Positions 17,105 through 25,452 of a stretch of 64,000 nucleotides of DNA are shown here, piece by piece. The first letter of the stretch is position 1; every line of letters begins with the position of its first letter. The translations under genes and the position numbers were made by a program. This stretch comes from Rossellomorea sp. AcN35-11 (lineage in GTDB: Bacteria; Bacillota; Bacilli; Bacillales; Bacillaceae_B): the NCBI GenBank assembly GCA_030388825.1, contig CP128836.1:310001-374000 (forward strand). Direction: 5' to 3'. Below the pieces are notes generated by a model. It saw only the letters and a list, made by a program, of their open reading frames with translations, did not search any database and was not told the origin of the DNA.

Positions 17105-17344
17105 ATGATTTATCTGTTTTATGTACTGGAAGAGATCTTCACATTTTTCAATATGATATTTAAGTTTCCGTTAAGAGCTATATGTAAAGCCAATAAAGAT
17201 CACGACTGGCGTTATTACGGAGGAGGATTTATCTTTTCTGCCAGATACTCCTTTGTTTGTAAAAGATGTGGGTGCAGGAGCAAAGGTGATATAGAAGACA
17301 TGAAGAAAAAAGGATTTAAAGGGAATGCGAAATTAACCGATTGA
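17105..17344 (+). CDS. Small protein with a Cys pair motif
   Basis: A 79-residue protein starting at ATG 17105, which has an AAAGGAGGA ribosome binding site (an earlier ATG at 17045 has none). The N-terminal 25 residues are hydrophobic (YLFYVLEEIFTFFNMIFKF), possibly membrane associated. SFVCKRCGCRSKGD carries a CxxCxC metal-binding-like motif. Family unknown. Confidence 0.65.
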   Translation: MIYLFYVLEEIFTFFNMIFKFPLRAICKANKDHDWRYYGGGFIFSARYSFVCKRCGCRSKGDIEDMKKKGFKGNAKLTD

Positions 17345-17445
17345 ATTACCTCTCCTTATCGAGAGACGGTCACTCCCGCTCCGTTCTTTAGAATGACAAC
17401 CAAGAGCTTTAAACGAACCCAACAGCGTAGAAGAAAGGTGCAATA

Positions 17446-17730
17446 ATGAACGAAGTTTTTATAGTGAAAATCCTATCAAGTTATAAAGATTGTACAGAAG
17501 AAAAAAAAGTACATGGAACATTCACAACCTGTCGCGGGGCCTCTCAGTGGCTAGTAGACAAAGGGTTTGAACCTTTCTTGAAAAATGAAGGCAAAGAGTA
17601 CATGGAGGATGAAAGCACAACCTTCGTATCGACCAACAAAACACTTAGCGAAATGCATTCAGCTAAGATAGAGCGATTAGCTATTCAAAAGCAACAAGAT
17701 AATTTTGGTTTATACACCTTTACCTTTTAA
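17446..17730 (+). CDS. Hypothetical protein, paralogue of the one at 20570
   Basis: A 94-residue soluble protein, ribosome binding site AGAAAGGTG. It shares the block HGTF-x3-CRGASQWLVDKGF with HKTFRGASEHLLQKGF of the product at 20570, and both start with a similar strand (MNEVFIV / MNVYLVD). They are likely diverged duplicates in the same operon. Function unknown. Confidence 0.7.
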   Translation: MNEVFIVKILSSYKDCTEEKKVHGTFTTCRGASQWLVDKGFEPFLKNEGKEYMEDESTTFVSTNKTLSEMHSAKIERLAIQKQQDNFGLYTFTF

Positions 17731-17808
17731 ATGATAAAGCCTGTACACTAGAGCCGGTTAATTGATTTAATGACATCGATTACGACCACAAAAGGAGGAA
17801 ATGTTCTG

Positions 17809-18018
17809 ATGTTTACAATCAGCGGATACACCCCAAAAAAAGATATTGAAAAATTCGATGCAGATATCCATAAGTACACTCAACTTCTACTTGAAAACAA
17901 GGAGTTGATCGGTGTGACATTTGGTCATGACGGTCACTTCATTGAACTTAGCATCATAAATGATGACCGTCATATAGACAACGTTACAGATAAATATAGA
18001 GGCATTAAGATTGATTGA
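17809..18018 (+). CDS. Hypothetical small protein
   Basis: A 69-residue protein from ATG 17809 (AAAGGAGGA ribosome binding site). It is acidic and soluble, with a helix 12-35 and a strand VTFGHDGHFIELSII. No family recognised. Confidence 0.65.
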   Translation: MFTISGYTPKKDIEKFDADIHKYTQLLLENKELIGVTFGHDGHFIELSIINDDRHIDNVTDKYRGIKID

Positions 18019-18077
18019 ACAGCTACTCTGCAAGCCCCCTTCAAATGAGGTAGTCCAAGTTACAGGGAGGAATAACG

Positions 18078-18653
18078 TTGCAAGCTAAACAATCAATTGA
18101 ATTCAACGCGACCATGATGCCATCTATTATCCTCATACCACTTACCGTGTTTGGGCTAGAAGAGAAATACAACATCTTACCTGAACCCAGCAACATGATT
18201 TCTGTTGTTTTTATAGTAACCCCCATAGTCCTAGCACTAATGGTCCCGTTTGTCCTTATGTATTACATCCTAAAAACTATCATGTCCAGGAACTACATCA
18301 AAGAACACACTTACAAAGTATTAAATATAGGCACAGAGCCAAAACAAAAAGCATTTGGAGCATTTGGCCAATGGAAAGCAATTGATGTTTCTGTACAAGA
18401 TTTGAAGACAGGGAAAGTGCGTCATCTAGAGCTGTACCCAAATCTGACATTAGGACTAGAACCCGGGCAAGAGGTTGGTATTGTCAAAAGAAGAGCCCGA
18501 AACACGTATGAAATGGATTTGTACTTCCTCATCCCTGCAGCAAAGTTCGATGTGAAGTTTGAAAGAAAGAAGTACATGAAGAGCGTGGAAATGGAAGGTA
18601 GTCCTCCAAATGGTTGGCTAATTGAGGAACCCAATAACGAACCTAAGGGTTAA
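18078..18653 (+). CDS. Membrane protein with cytoplasmic beta domain
   Basis: A 191-residue protein from TTG 18078 (AGGGAGGAAT ribosome binding site). Two membrane spans (about 14-30 and 42-66) precede a 120-residue soluble domain (YKVLNIGTEPKQKAFGAFG onwards) of predicted strands. No family recognised. Confidence 0.75.
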   Translation: MQAKQSIEFNATMMPSIILIPLTVFGLEEKYNILPEPSNMISVVFIVTPIVLALMVPFVLMYYILKTIMSRNYIKEHTYKVLNIGTEPKQKAFGAFGQWKAIDVSVQDLKTGKVRHLELYPNLTLGLEPGQEVGIVKRRARNTYEMDLYFLIPAAKFDVKFERKKYMKSVEMEGSPPNGWLIEEPNNEPKG

Positions 18654-18712
18654 GCGCTAGAACATTTAGGAAAGAAGGGAAGCGTAGGGCAATAAGATAG
18701 GGTGGTGATGAG

Positions 18713-18844
18713 TTGAACAAGAGAATGAGAAAGAAGCGGAAGATCTGTGTTGAGTGCGGCCGGAAAGTAAAAGAAGTTGGTCCTAGTTATGGACATAACG
18801 GTTGCTACTACTGGTGCCAAGACTGTATGAATGACGATTATTAA
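18713..18844 (+). CDS. Tiny zinc-ribbon protein
   Basis: A 43-residue protein from TTG 18713 behind GGGTGGTGA. It is very basic at the start (MNKRMRKKRK), then CVECG and CQDC form a CxxC-x20-CxxC zinc ribbon. It is probably a nucleic-acid or protein-binding adaptor. Too short for family assignment. Confidence 0.6.
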   Translation: MNKRMRKKRKICVECGRKVKEVGPSYGHNGCYYWCQDCMNDDY

Positions 18845-18877
18845 TCACATCCCCTTAATAAAAGGAGGGACTCAAAT

Positions 18878-19177
18878 TTGAACAAGCGCCAAAAGAAAAA
18901 GGACCAAAAAAAGTATCTCCCCATATACGCAGACGAATATAACTTATCCACTATGACAATTGAAGAAAGAGAACAAGCGTACCGAGATTATCTAATATTC
19001 AGAGAGCGGTATGCCCGGACCACCCATAAAGGTCTAAAAGAGGGGAAGCGACTGCACTATGTTTTCCCTCCAGGAAAAACATACACCACTGCACTTCAGG
19101 ATATCTCTTCAATAGCTAGAAAAACATCAAACAAACCATTAGTAGTCCACCAAAACATAGACGATTTCATTAAATAA
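18878..19177 (+). CDS. Hypothetical basic protein
   Basis: A 99-residue protein from TTG 18878 (AAAGGAGGGA ribosome binding site). It has a Lys/Arg/Gln-rich N-terminus and a helical middle (MTIEEREQAYRDYLIFRERY). No family recognised. Confidence 0.65.
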   Translation: MNKRQKKKDQKKYLPIYADEYNLSTMTIEEREQAYRDYLIFRERYARTTHKGLKEGKRLHYVFPPGKTYTTALQDISSIARKTSNKPLVVHQNIDDFIK

Positions 19178-19197
19178 TCGATGAAAGGATTGAGGAA

Positions 19198-19461
19198 GTG
19201 AATAAGTTTTTATTGATTAGTATCATCTCGGTAATACTGTTGGCAGCTTGTGATGGGGACGAATCTACCGTGGAACCATCAATGCCAAAAGGATTTGAAC
19301 TTGTCACAGAAGATAAGTTGGACGTTACTGGTTACGCAGAAGTTTATAGACACAAAGTAACAGGTTGCCATTACCTCGTGGTATCCGGAATGCGGACAGT
19401 TTCAGCAGAGCAGATGTTTGTATCAAAGAACGGTGTTAGTGTACCTTACTGTGACAATTGA
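19198..19461 (+). CDS. Small lipoprotein
   Basis: An 87-residue protein from GTG 19198. The signal peptide KFLLISIISVILLAAC has a lipobox LAAC (Cys18). The mature part contains YAEVYRHKVTGCHYLVVSG, a pattern seen in small Bacillales plasmid and phage lipoproteins of the DUF6440 type (recalled, not checked), and a second Cys near the C-terminus. It would sit on the outer face of the membrane. Confidence 0.75.
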   Translation: MNKFLLISIISVILLAACDGDESTVEPSMPKGFELVTEDKLDVTGYAEVYRHKVTGCHYLVVSGMRTVSAEQMFVSKNGVSVPYCDN

Positions 19462-19530
19462 GAAACACAGACAAGTGTACGAACCCAAAGAAGAGAGTGT
19501 GTTCTCTCTTGCGTGAAAAGGAGACTAGAT

Positions 19531-19704
19531 ATGGACAAAGAATTGATCAAAGAAATTCTTGCTTATGTAGAAGAGACAGTAGAAGTTATTGACAGTGAAC
19601 ACGTTAGTGGAGGTGGAGACTTCGAGAAACTAAAAGTTGATAATAGCGGGTTAATACCTGAGTTTTATTACACCCTCAAAGATAAGCTAAACGAAAACCC
19701 GTAG
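19531..19704 (+). CDS. Hypothetical small acidic protein
   Basis: A 57-residue protein from ATG 19531 (AAAAGGAGAC ribosome binding site; an upstream GTG lacks one). Helical N-terminus, acidic. No family recognised. Confidence 0.6.
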   Translation: MDKELIKEILAYVEETVEVIDSEHVSGGGDFEKLKVDNSGLIPEFYYTLKDKLNENP

Positions 19705-19723
19705 CCAAAGGAGAGCGGAAATC

Positions 19724-19912
19724 TTGCAAATTATTAATCCTTTTACAATTACACTCATTATTATATCCGTCATCTATTTTCCATCCGCATTAATTGTAGG
19801 CACGTCAACAATGTCAGAAGAGAGTAAATTCTTATGTGGACTATCGTTATTCATGGCAGCAATTCTTGCCGTGTTGACCAACGCAAGTATCAATTTGCAT
19901 AGTACATACTAG
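19724..19912 (+). CDS. Small two-span membrane protein
   Basis: A 62-residue protein from TTG 19724 (AAAGGAGAGCGG ribosome binding site). Two hydrophobic helices (6-26 and 36-54) are joined by a short polar loop. Function unknown. Confidence 0.6.
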   Translation: MQIINPFTITLIIISVIYFPSALIVGTSTMSEESKFLCGLSLFMAAILAVLTNASINLHSTY

Positions 19913-19964
19913 CGTTTATCGACCACACGTACTTGTACAAGAGAATGAAGGAGCAAGTCAGTAA

Positions 19965-20205
19965 GTGGAGTACGACTTGACAATCCTATCATAGAAACGG
20001 AAGTCACGAGGGTTATAATTACCAGCTCTATGATCACAAAGGGAAAAAGTTAGGTGATTTATTGGATGTTCCTATGAAGTGCATGGTTGGAAACACAGTC
20101 AGCATCGATAGGGGCCTTTATATCATCACAAACATTTATGATTCAAAGAATCCAAGAGAATTCCACAGTGAAGTATATGAACTAAAAAAATATGACGGAT
20201 TATGA
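19965..20205 (+). pseudogene. Frameshifted small gene
   Basis: GTG 19965 is 12 bases after AAGGAG and opens MEYDLTILS, then stops. A frame shifted by one base picks up at about 19986 (YHRNGSHEGYNYQLYDHKG) and runs to 20205, ending ELKKYDGL; it has no start codon of its own near its 5' end. The natural reading is one ~79-residue beta-rich protein broken by a single-base change. Family unknown. Confidence 0.5.
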
Positions 20206-20282
20206 ACTGGTTTAAGCAGCGGATTAGTCCGTAGCCTACCATTTCTAACCTTAGTACAACCTTATTGGAGGGGAATAGAACC

Positions 20283-20534
20283 ATGACCGTATTAACACCA
20301 TTCACGTACACTTCTCAGCACGATAAAGATCATTCCTATGTGGTTTACTCCGTCAATTGCACAACACCCGAAACAACAAGCGGATATGTTCAAGGGTATT
20401 GGAAATGTACAGAGTGTGGCAAAGGAAATCAATTCAGGTTTTATGATGATACACACCATCCGAATTATCATGCGAAATGTCCAGACTGTCAAAGAAACTT
20501 CATTGCTGTTGATGATACTGATATGAATGAGTAA
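20283..20534 (+). CDS. Zinc-ribbon protein
   Basis: An 83-residue protein from ATG 20283 (GGAGGGG ribosome binding site). WKCTECGKG and HAKCPDCQRNF provide a CxxC-x22-CxxC ribbon at 44-71 after a beta-rich N-terminus. Function unknown. Confidence 0.7.
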   Translation: MTVLTPFTYTSQHDKDHSYVVYSVNCTTPETTSGYVQGYWKCTECGKGNQFRFYDDTHHPNYHAKCPDCQRNFIAVDDTDMNE

Positions 20535-20569
20535 CACTTATATAACTGAACCAAAGGAGGTATCAACTC

Positions 20570-20806
20570 ATGAACGTTTATCTTGTCGATATTGACAATG
20601 GTTTAGAATACTCAGATGCAGACCACCAAGTAGAAGGTGTTCATAAAACATTCCGCGGTGCTTCAGAACACCTGTTACAGAAAGGCTTTAATGTCTATCC
20701 GATTAAAAACATCAAAGACCGTTACGAATTAACTTTCGAGAAATATGAACGAGATAAAGACAAGCCGATTGAAGGGGTTATTATAGAATTCCCCTTACAG
20801 GAATAG
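20570..20806 (+). CDS. Hypothetical protein, paralogue of the one at 17446
   Basis: A 78-residue protein with a consensus AAAGGAGGT ribosome binding site. It shares the FRGAS...L-x2-KGF block with the 17446 product. It is acidic and soluble. Function unknown. Confidence 0.7.
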   Translation: MNVYLVDIDNGLEYSDADHQVEGVHKTFRGASEHLLQKGFNVYPIKNIKDRYELTFEKYERDKDKPIEGVIIEFPLQE

Positions 20807-20833
20807 CGGTTCTTAGCGAAGGAGGTGAGATCG

Positions 20834-21478
20834 TTGAAGGAATCCGATTTATTTGAACCGGTTAAACGCTTATTAATTGAAAAAGTAGGGTGCGAAAAAG
20901 TGTATGCCGAAGTTCTTCATTATGATGTAGTCGCCGTGATAGGGAATCACGACATCATAGTTGAAATGAAGAAAGTCCTTAACTTCAAAGTCATTCAACA
21001 AGCGGTCGAGGCAAGGAGACATGGCCACTATGTATTTATTGCAGTTCCTTATAAAAAGAGCGGGATCCAACGGATTGTCAAAGACTTCTTGAAGTATCAC
21101 GGCATTGGTTTAATCATCATTAAGGATGAAACGGTTGCTGAAATTCCAACTGGCCTATTCGCCAGCTTTAACCGGAAAACAGGAGATATCCGAAAGTACA
21201 TAAAAGATGGTTATCACGACACGATCCCGGGAGGATCCAAGATGGGCGATTTCGATTATCAGAGCGATTACACCTTGATGATCGATGACATCAGACGATT
21301 CCTTAAACGGAGAAAACAAGGTAAGTGGGTAACGGTTGACGAAATCCTAGAGCATTGCTCCTGCTATTACTCAAAACCTAAACCCCAGCTTACCCAAACA
21401 TTAAAGGCCAACTGGAACAGTGATTGGTTAGAGTGGAAAGTAGAGAACCGCAAAAGCCACTTCAGAATAAAAGAGTGA
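20834..21478 (+). CDS. PD-(D/E)XK-like nuclease-fold protein
   Basis: A 214-residue protein. TTG 20834 fits GGAGGTGA better than the GTG at 20825. Residues 20-70 contain VLHYDVVAVIGNHDIIVEMKK: Asp, then a strand with ExK, the core of the PD-(D/E)XK fold, followed by a helix (QAVEARRHGHYVFIAVP) as in VRR-NUC/Mrr-type and DUF2161-like proteins. The C-terminal part (150-214) looks like a winged helix. It may be an endonuclease or a DNA-binding relative; the catalytic set is only partly evident. Confidence 0.6.
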   Translation: MKESDLFEPVKRLLIEKVGCEKVYAEVLHYDVVAVIGNHDIIVEMKKVLNFKVIQQAVEARRHGHYVFIAVPYKKSGIQRIVKDFLKYHGIGLIIIKDETVAEIPTGLFASFNRKTGDIRKYIKDGYHDTIPGGSKMGDFDYQSDYTLMIDDIRRFLKRRKQGKWVTVDEILEHCSCYYSKPKPQLTQTLKANWNSDWLEWKVENRKSHFRIKE

Positions 21479-21506
21479 AGCGGCTGCATCAGAAAGGGTG
21501 ATGGCG

Positions 21507-21785
21507 ATGAAGAGATGGAGTACATTACTAGAACTAAAAGAAGATCATAAAAGCCTGGGCGTAAAAGGTCAAATTTTCTTTATTGTGGACTTCCCCAGAA
21601 GTCTAGAGAGCGGAGAACTCCTCTTTATGATAGCTCAACCAACTTTCACAGGGTTAGGGGTATCGCCAGGCATACTCTCTTTTGTACTTAAGAAAGAACA
21701 AGTGATTGACCTCTTCAGCATTATGGACCAGACATTTCAACAGTACGCGAAAGAATTAGAAGAAGATTATTTTCATAGCGATTAA
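21507..21785 (+). CDS. Hypothetical protein
   Basis: A 92-residue soluble protein. ATG 21507 is spaced best from AAAGGGTG; two upstream in-frame starts exist. Hydrophobic strands (QIFFIVDF, LLFMIAQPTF) alternate with helices. No family recognised. Confidence 0.65.
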   Translation: MKRWSTLLELKEDHKSLGVKGQIFFIVDFPRSLESGELLFMIAQPTFTGLGVSPGILSFVLKKEQVIDLFSIMDQTFQQYAKELEEDYFHSD

Positions 21786-21799
21786 TTAGGAGGCGGCCC

Positions 21800-21946
21800 A
21801 TGGACAAACCAATAAACGGAGGTTTTATATGTGCGAAACACGAGATTGGCTATATAAAAAAATGTCCAACTTGCGCCAGTAGAGCAACATCTAGCAAGAA
21901 GCTAACCAAAAAAAGCAAGCAATTACTTAGAAAATCGAATCGATAA
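21800..21946 (+). CDS. Tiny basic Cys-containing protein
   Basis: A 48-residue protein from ATG 21800 (TAGGAGGCGG ribosome binding site). CAKH and CPTC suggest a zinc site; the C-terminal half is Lys/Ser-rich. Its stop at 21946 precedes the next gene by 66 bases. Confidence 0.5.
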   Translation: MDKPINGGFICAKHEIGYIKKCPTCASRATSSKKLTKKSKQLLRKSNR

Positions 21947-22012
21947 TACTTGTAATAAACCACCGATCCATAAGTGGTGTGTTAAGCAAAAATGTGCGAA
22001 AGGAGTATTTAT

Positions 22013-22369
22013 ATGGGCGATTCAGCAAATGCATTTTGCATTAAGTGCGGAGGCACAGGAGAAAGGCATAATGGCTATTTTAAATACCCTTGCAACTGTG
22101 TGAGAACACTACCTTTTCATGTTGGTGAACAGACCATATTAAAAGAAAGCGGACTTGAATTTGAACCGAAAAAAACATTTACATTCAACGAAATTAAAGA
22201 AGTATATGTCGTGCTTCATGAAGACAGTGATAGCAAAAGCATTAATGTTCTAGATGTATATACAGACGAAGAGGAAGCTAATAGTCGTGTAGGTTTCGAA
22301 AGAGGTATGACAGATGATGATGTATGGTATCAGTCATCAGCATTGAAATTAAGTCAACGAAATAGATAA
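22013..22369 (+). CDS. Protein with N-terminal zinc ribbon
   Basis: A 118-residue protein from ATG 22013 (GAAAGGAG ribosome binding site). FCIKCGGTGERHNGYFKYPCNC (8-29) is a CxxCxGxG...CxC motif like a DnaJ-type half zinc finger. The rest is acidic and beta-rich with YVVLHEDSDSKS. Function unknown. Confidence 0.7.
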   Translation: MGDSANAFCIKCGGTGERHNGYFKYPCNCVRTLPFHVGEQTILKESGLEFEPKKTFTFNEIKEVYVVLHEDSDSKSINVLDVYTDEEEANSRVGFERGMTDDDVWYQSSALKLSQRNR

Positions 22370-22412
22370 AGAGATAATCGACTCTTATCGCAACACAGAC
22401 AGGAGGATGAAC

Positions 22413-22553
22413 ATGCACTTTCTTACAGACAGTCAGGTGAAGTGGTATGACTGGTTCTGGTTAATACCCTTCTTCATACTAATTGCATTACCGTATTCAT
22501 TAATTGCAACACTATATACGAAAATTTTAGCCTGTTTCAGAAAGAAGAAGTAA
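22413..22553 (+). CDS. Tiny single-span membrane protein
   Basis: A 46-residue protein from ATG 22413 (CAGGAGGATG ribosome binding site). A hydrophobic helix (WLIPFFILIALPYSLIATLY) is followed by a basic tail (FRKKK). Function unknown. Confidence 0.55.
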   Translation: MHFLTDSQVKWYDWFWLIPFFILIALPYSLIATLYTKILACFRKKK

Positions 22554-22586
22554 TGAACAATCCGACGAATATAGGAAGGTGAAAAA

Positions 22587-22949
22587 ATGAACGCTAAACG
22601 TAAAGCCATCTATGATAAATCTAATGGACATTGTTGGTATTGTGGTATGAAGTTAGGTGAAAAAGGATGGCACGCTGACCATTTTGAGCCGATAGTTAGA
22701 AATTTGGTAACTGGTGAACCTCAGTTCCCTGAAAGAGATATAGAGAAAAATAAAGTACCTGCTTGTGCCTCTTGCAACCTCAACAAACATTCAATGTCTT
22801 TAGAAAGTTGGAGGGGAATAATCAAAGGGTATGTTATCAGCTTGAACCGTGATTCGACACAATATAAATTAGCAAAGAAATTCGGACTAGTTGAGGAAAA
22901 ACCAACAGAAGTAAAGTTTTGGTTTGAAGAAAACATTGAGGGTTATTGA
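22587..22949 (+). CDS. HNH endonuclease-like protein
   Basis: A 120-residue protein with a TAGGAAGGTG ribosome binding site. HCWYCGMKL (CxxC), WHADHFEPI (the DH of the HNH core) and VPACASCNLNKHS (CxxCN-x2-K) give a complete HNH fold with its structural zinc. HNH enzymes nick or cut DNA. It stands at the head of the repeat-linked small-gene array, where a DNA-cutting enzyme could matter for rearrangement, but it may simply be a homing-type or restriction-type nuclease. Confidence 0.85.
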   Translation: MNAKRKAIYDKSNGHCWYCGMKLGEKGWHADHFEPIVRNLVTGEPQFPERDIEKNKVPACASCNLNKHSMSLESWRGIIKGYVISLNRDSTQYKLAKKFGLVEEKPTEVKFWFEENIEGY

Positions 22950-23021
22950 TCATTCCCAATCTTTCAAATGAAAGAGTTAATACACTTGACCAAAACAGTG
23001 TAACAAAGGAGTTGAGTATAA

Positions 23022-23114
23022 ATGCACTTAGGAGCAATCACTTTAATTGATTTGATACAAAGTATAGCCATTGTAGGTATTATTATTGCATTGGTTGTTA
23101 AATCGAAGCGTTGA
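23022..23114 (+). CDS. Micro membrane protein
   Basis: A 30-residue peptide from ATG 23022, ribosome binding site AAAGGAG from the preceding repeat. Nearly all of it is one hydrophobic helix (LIQSIAIVGIIIALVV) plus a KSKR tail. Confidence 0.45.
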   Translation: MHLGAITLIDLIQSIAIVGIIIALVVKSKR

Positions 23115-23144
23115 ATTACCAAAGTAGTGAAGGAGTGTTTTTGT

Positions 23145-23315
23145 ATGAAGCAGAGTGTTAGTTTTGAGTGTAAGAGATATAAGGGGGGTTGGTCAGTTTG
23201 GATAAAAGGCGGTACTTTCAAAAAGCTTCTAGCAAGTAAATTAAAGTCAGAGTATGAAGTTTATAAATATATCTACGCCATTAACAACAAAGCAAAATAT
23301 ATAGTTATTTCGTAG
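23145..23315 (+). CDS. Small basic protein
   Basis: A 56-residue protein from ATG 23145 (GAAGGAG ribosome binding site). It is beta-rich (VSFECKRYKGGWSVWIKGG) with a basic, aromatic C-terminus. It is followed immediately by a repeat copy. Function unknown. Confidence 0.6.
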   Translation: MKQSVSFECKRYKGGWSVWIKGGTFKKLLASKLKSEYEVYKYIYAINNKAKYIVIS

Positions 23316-23370
23316 TACGACGAAAGAGTTTAATAGATCCTTGACAAAAAAATTTGAAGGAGATACTCAT

Positions 23371-23478
23371 ATGAAAGAACTTAAATTAGTCGAAGAAAAG
23401 AGTGGCAAAACATTGATTGAACGAGAAGAGCATTTGAAAAAGTGTTTGGAAGCAGCAAGTAAAATAAAGAAAAAGTAA
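23371..23478 (+). CDS. Micro-protein, helical and highly charged
   Basis: A 35-residue peptide from ATG 23371, with GAAGGAG supplied by the upstream repeat. It is Lys/Glu-rich and probably one amphipathic helix. Confidence 0.45.
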   Translation: MKELKLVEEKSGKTLIEREEHLKKCLEAASKIKKK

Positions 23479-23545
23479 TTGCGCAATCCGAAAAAAGTGT
23501 CTAATAGACTCAAGACAAACCTTGTACTGCAGAAAGGGGAGTAAA

Positions 23546-23695
23546 ATGGAACGTAAAGTAAAAATCCGATTTATGACAAAGCATTTCTACGACAACCAGT
23601 ACTTCGTTGAACTAGATGAATTTATCCTATCTTTTGATGATGCAGTTGATCTGGTAAATAGCAATGTTGCAGTTATAGACCATATCTACGACTAA
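23546..23695 (+). CDS. Small protein
   Basis: A 49-residue protein from ATG 23546 (GAAAGGGGA ribosome binding site). Basic beta start (RKVKIRFMTKHFYDN), then an acidic helix. Unknown. Confidence 0.5.
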   Translation: MERKVKIRFMTKHFYDNQYFVELDEFILSFDDAVDLVNSNVAVIDHIYD

Positions 23696-23800
23696 GGTAT
23701 ATTGAACTTGTTTCAACCAGCAGCTTTGAATTAAAGAAATCAATTATACCTCGAGGCACCTTAATATTTCTCAAAAATCGAGAGAAGGAGGAACGTTAAT

Positions 23801-24022
23801 ATGACCCACCTATTAAAAGAAAAACGTACAGAACAGGACTTGAAAACCTACTTGAAAGATAAAACAGATGATTATGTTTTAGAGCAATACGCGTTATCTC
23901 GCATCGCTTTTGAAGAAGATGTGAAAAAAGGAAGGTATAGTGAACACGCAGAAAACGTGAGAGCAGTATTAAAGCTCTGTATATTAAGGCGTATGGCTGG
24001 CTTGGAAAAGCATCAGAGTTAA
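23801..24022 (+). CDS. Small helical protein
   Basis: A 73-residue, charged, all-helical protein with a GAAGGAGGA ribosome binding site. No recognised motif. Confidence 0.6.
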   Translation: MTHLLKEKRTEQDLKTYLKDKTDDYVLEQYALSRIAFEEDVKKGRYSEHAENVRAVLKLCILRRMAGLEKHQS

Positions 24023-24068
24023 TACCCAGCATGATGATGCTGTAGACGAATTCCGTTAAGGAGGAAAG

Positions 24069-24540
24069 ATGATGAATGTATTAGAGCACTACATTAAAGA
24101 AATTCACAGCGTAGACCCTTACGATGTTTCTTTTGATACTAAGGAATTTGCTCATAAGAAATTTGTGAAGGTTGACGTTACAACAAATTGCTATAGGAAC
24201 AACAAGAAGAACAGATGAAATCTTTAGCGTTGCTGAATGGGAGAAAATTAAGAAACAAGGTTTTTGGATGTCATGATCACCATGTCGAACTACAACGATT
24301 ACAGATCTTAAAGGAGAAACAAAGGAGATATTTAATCAGTTTGATGATAGTTTGTGGCTTATGTATCTCAAAGACAAAACTGTTTTTGATACTGATAACA
24401 TCAAAGTCCAAAAAGACTGGCTTATCAAGTCTTTAGAGGTTCATCAAAGTGCAGTGAAGTTAGCCTTAGAAACATTGGAAAATAACAATCTAATGAATAA
24501 TGATTATCACAAAATACAATCAATGTTAGACGATATTTAA
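24069..24540 (+). pseudogene. Hypothetical gene with frameshift and in-frame stop
   Basis: The ATG at 24069 (AAGGAGGAA) encodes 49 residues and stops at 24218. Skipping one base after TAT near 24193 gives a frame that continues GTTRRTDEIFSVAEWEKIKK to a TGA near 24272. Past that TGA the same frame continues TTITDLKGETKEIFNQFDD and then a helical C-terminus ending IQSMLDDI at 24540. These fragments form one ~150-residue protein with two lesions. The TTG-started piece at 24352 is its C-terminal third, not an independent gene. Confidence 0.55.
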
Positions 24541-24584
24541 TACGTATTTCGACCAAAAACTAAATTGACAGGAGGAAGATTATA

Positions 24585-24890
24585 TTGGATTTAACAATTT
24601 TCACTGAAGGTGCAGGAGGAAGTGGAAAGCGTTGGTTTGTCGGAAAAAGTGATATTTTTTTAGATACAAAAACTTTTCTTGATGATTGTTGGAGAGAGTT
24701 TTACTTAGAAGATGAATATCAAAAACCTAATCACGAAGCTGTTTATAAAAACTGGGTAAAAGCATTTGATGATTACGGAAGCGAAGGTTCTCCTATGGAA
24801 ATTGAATCAGGATATTGTTTTTGCAATGTTGGTGAAAAGGGTTCGTTTACTGTTTATGTTTTAAATGAATCGGATTTAAGAAAAAAATAA
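24585..24890 (+). CDS. Hypothetical protein
   Basis: A 101-residue acidic protein from TTG 24585 (CAGGAGGAAG ribosome binding site). It has a Gly-rich stretch (EGAGGSGKRWFVGK) that superficially resembles a P-loop, but the length and context make an ATPase unlikely. Aromatic-rich middle. Family unknown. Confidence 0.65.
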   Translation: MDLTIFTEGAGGSGKRWFVGKSDIFLDTKTFLDDCWREFYLEDEYQKPNHEAVYKNWVKAFDDYGSEGSPMEIESGYCFCNVGEKGSFTVYVLNESDLRKK

Positions 24891-24990
24891 TACCTCGCAG
24901 TACGACAAAAGAGGTTAATGGTTTCTTGACCAATGTAGTTCATAAGTGAAGTCTGGCAGATTCCCTTTAACCTTTGAAGGCTTCCATAGT

Positions 24991-25126
24991 CTCTTTAAAT
25001 ACTGCGTTACTATTCAAAAATAAGCACGACAGTAAAATTGAGGATGAAGTAGAGAAGGCATTAACAATGATTGAAGATGTAAAAGTTTGCTTTATGGACA
25101 AGACCAGGAGGAGTAAGTATGAATAA
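24991..25126 (+). pseudogene. Possible gene remnant without a start
   Basis: In this 230-base spacer one frame reads through KNKHDSKIEDEVEKALTMIE to KTRRSKYE and stops at 25126, overlapping the next gene. It has protein-like composition but no start codon with a ribosome binding site. It follows a degraded repeat copy (24893-24951). Probably the tail of a deleted gene. Confidence 0.3.
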
Positions 25127-25376
25127 AACGGTTAGTATCGAATGCAAGAGTTGTGAATCAGATTTTCTTGCAATCACTGGTACAAAAGAATATAGATTAC
25201 AAATTTGTCACAGGTGCTTTATGAACGGACCTATTGCTAAGACTCGTGAAGAATTGAATGAGGAAAAGCTGGAAAGGTTTGAAAAACGAACCATGAAGGA
25301 AATTGATGAAATTACTATTGGTTTACTAATATCTGCTGTACCGATATCAATAATTATTTATATTTTTGTAATTTAA
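25119..25376 (+). CDS. Zinc-finger protein with C-terminal membrane anchor
   Basis: An 85-residue protein with a CAGGAGGAG ribosome binding site. CKSCESDF and CHRCF (CxxC-x17-CxxC) form a short ribbon. A charged helix and a terminal hydrophobic span (GLLISAVPISIIIYIFVI) follow, so it is a tail-anchored small protein. Function unknown. Confidence 0.65.
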   Translation: MNKTVSIECKSCESDFLAITGTKEYRLQICHRCFMNGPIAKTREELNEEKLERFEKRTMKEIDEITIGLLISAVPISIIIYIFVI

Positions 25377-25452
25377 TCTAGTGTCGCAATACGACGAGAT
25401 AGCTTAATAGATTACAGACCCATACTGCGACATAAATGAGAGGATGAAGGAA

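Noticed and set aside
24585..24890. P-loop ATPase from GAGGSGKRW
   Set aside because: The Gly-rich string lacks the strand before and helix after a Walker A motif, and the 101-residue protein has no Walker B.
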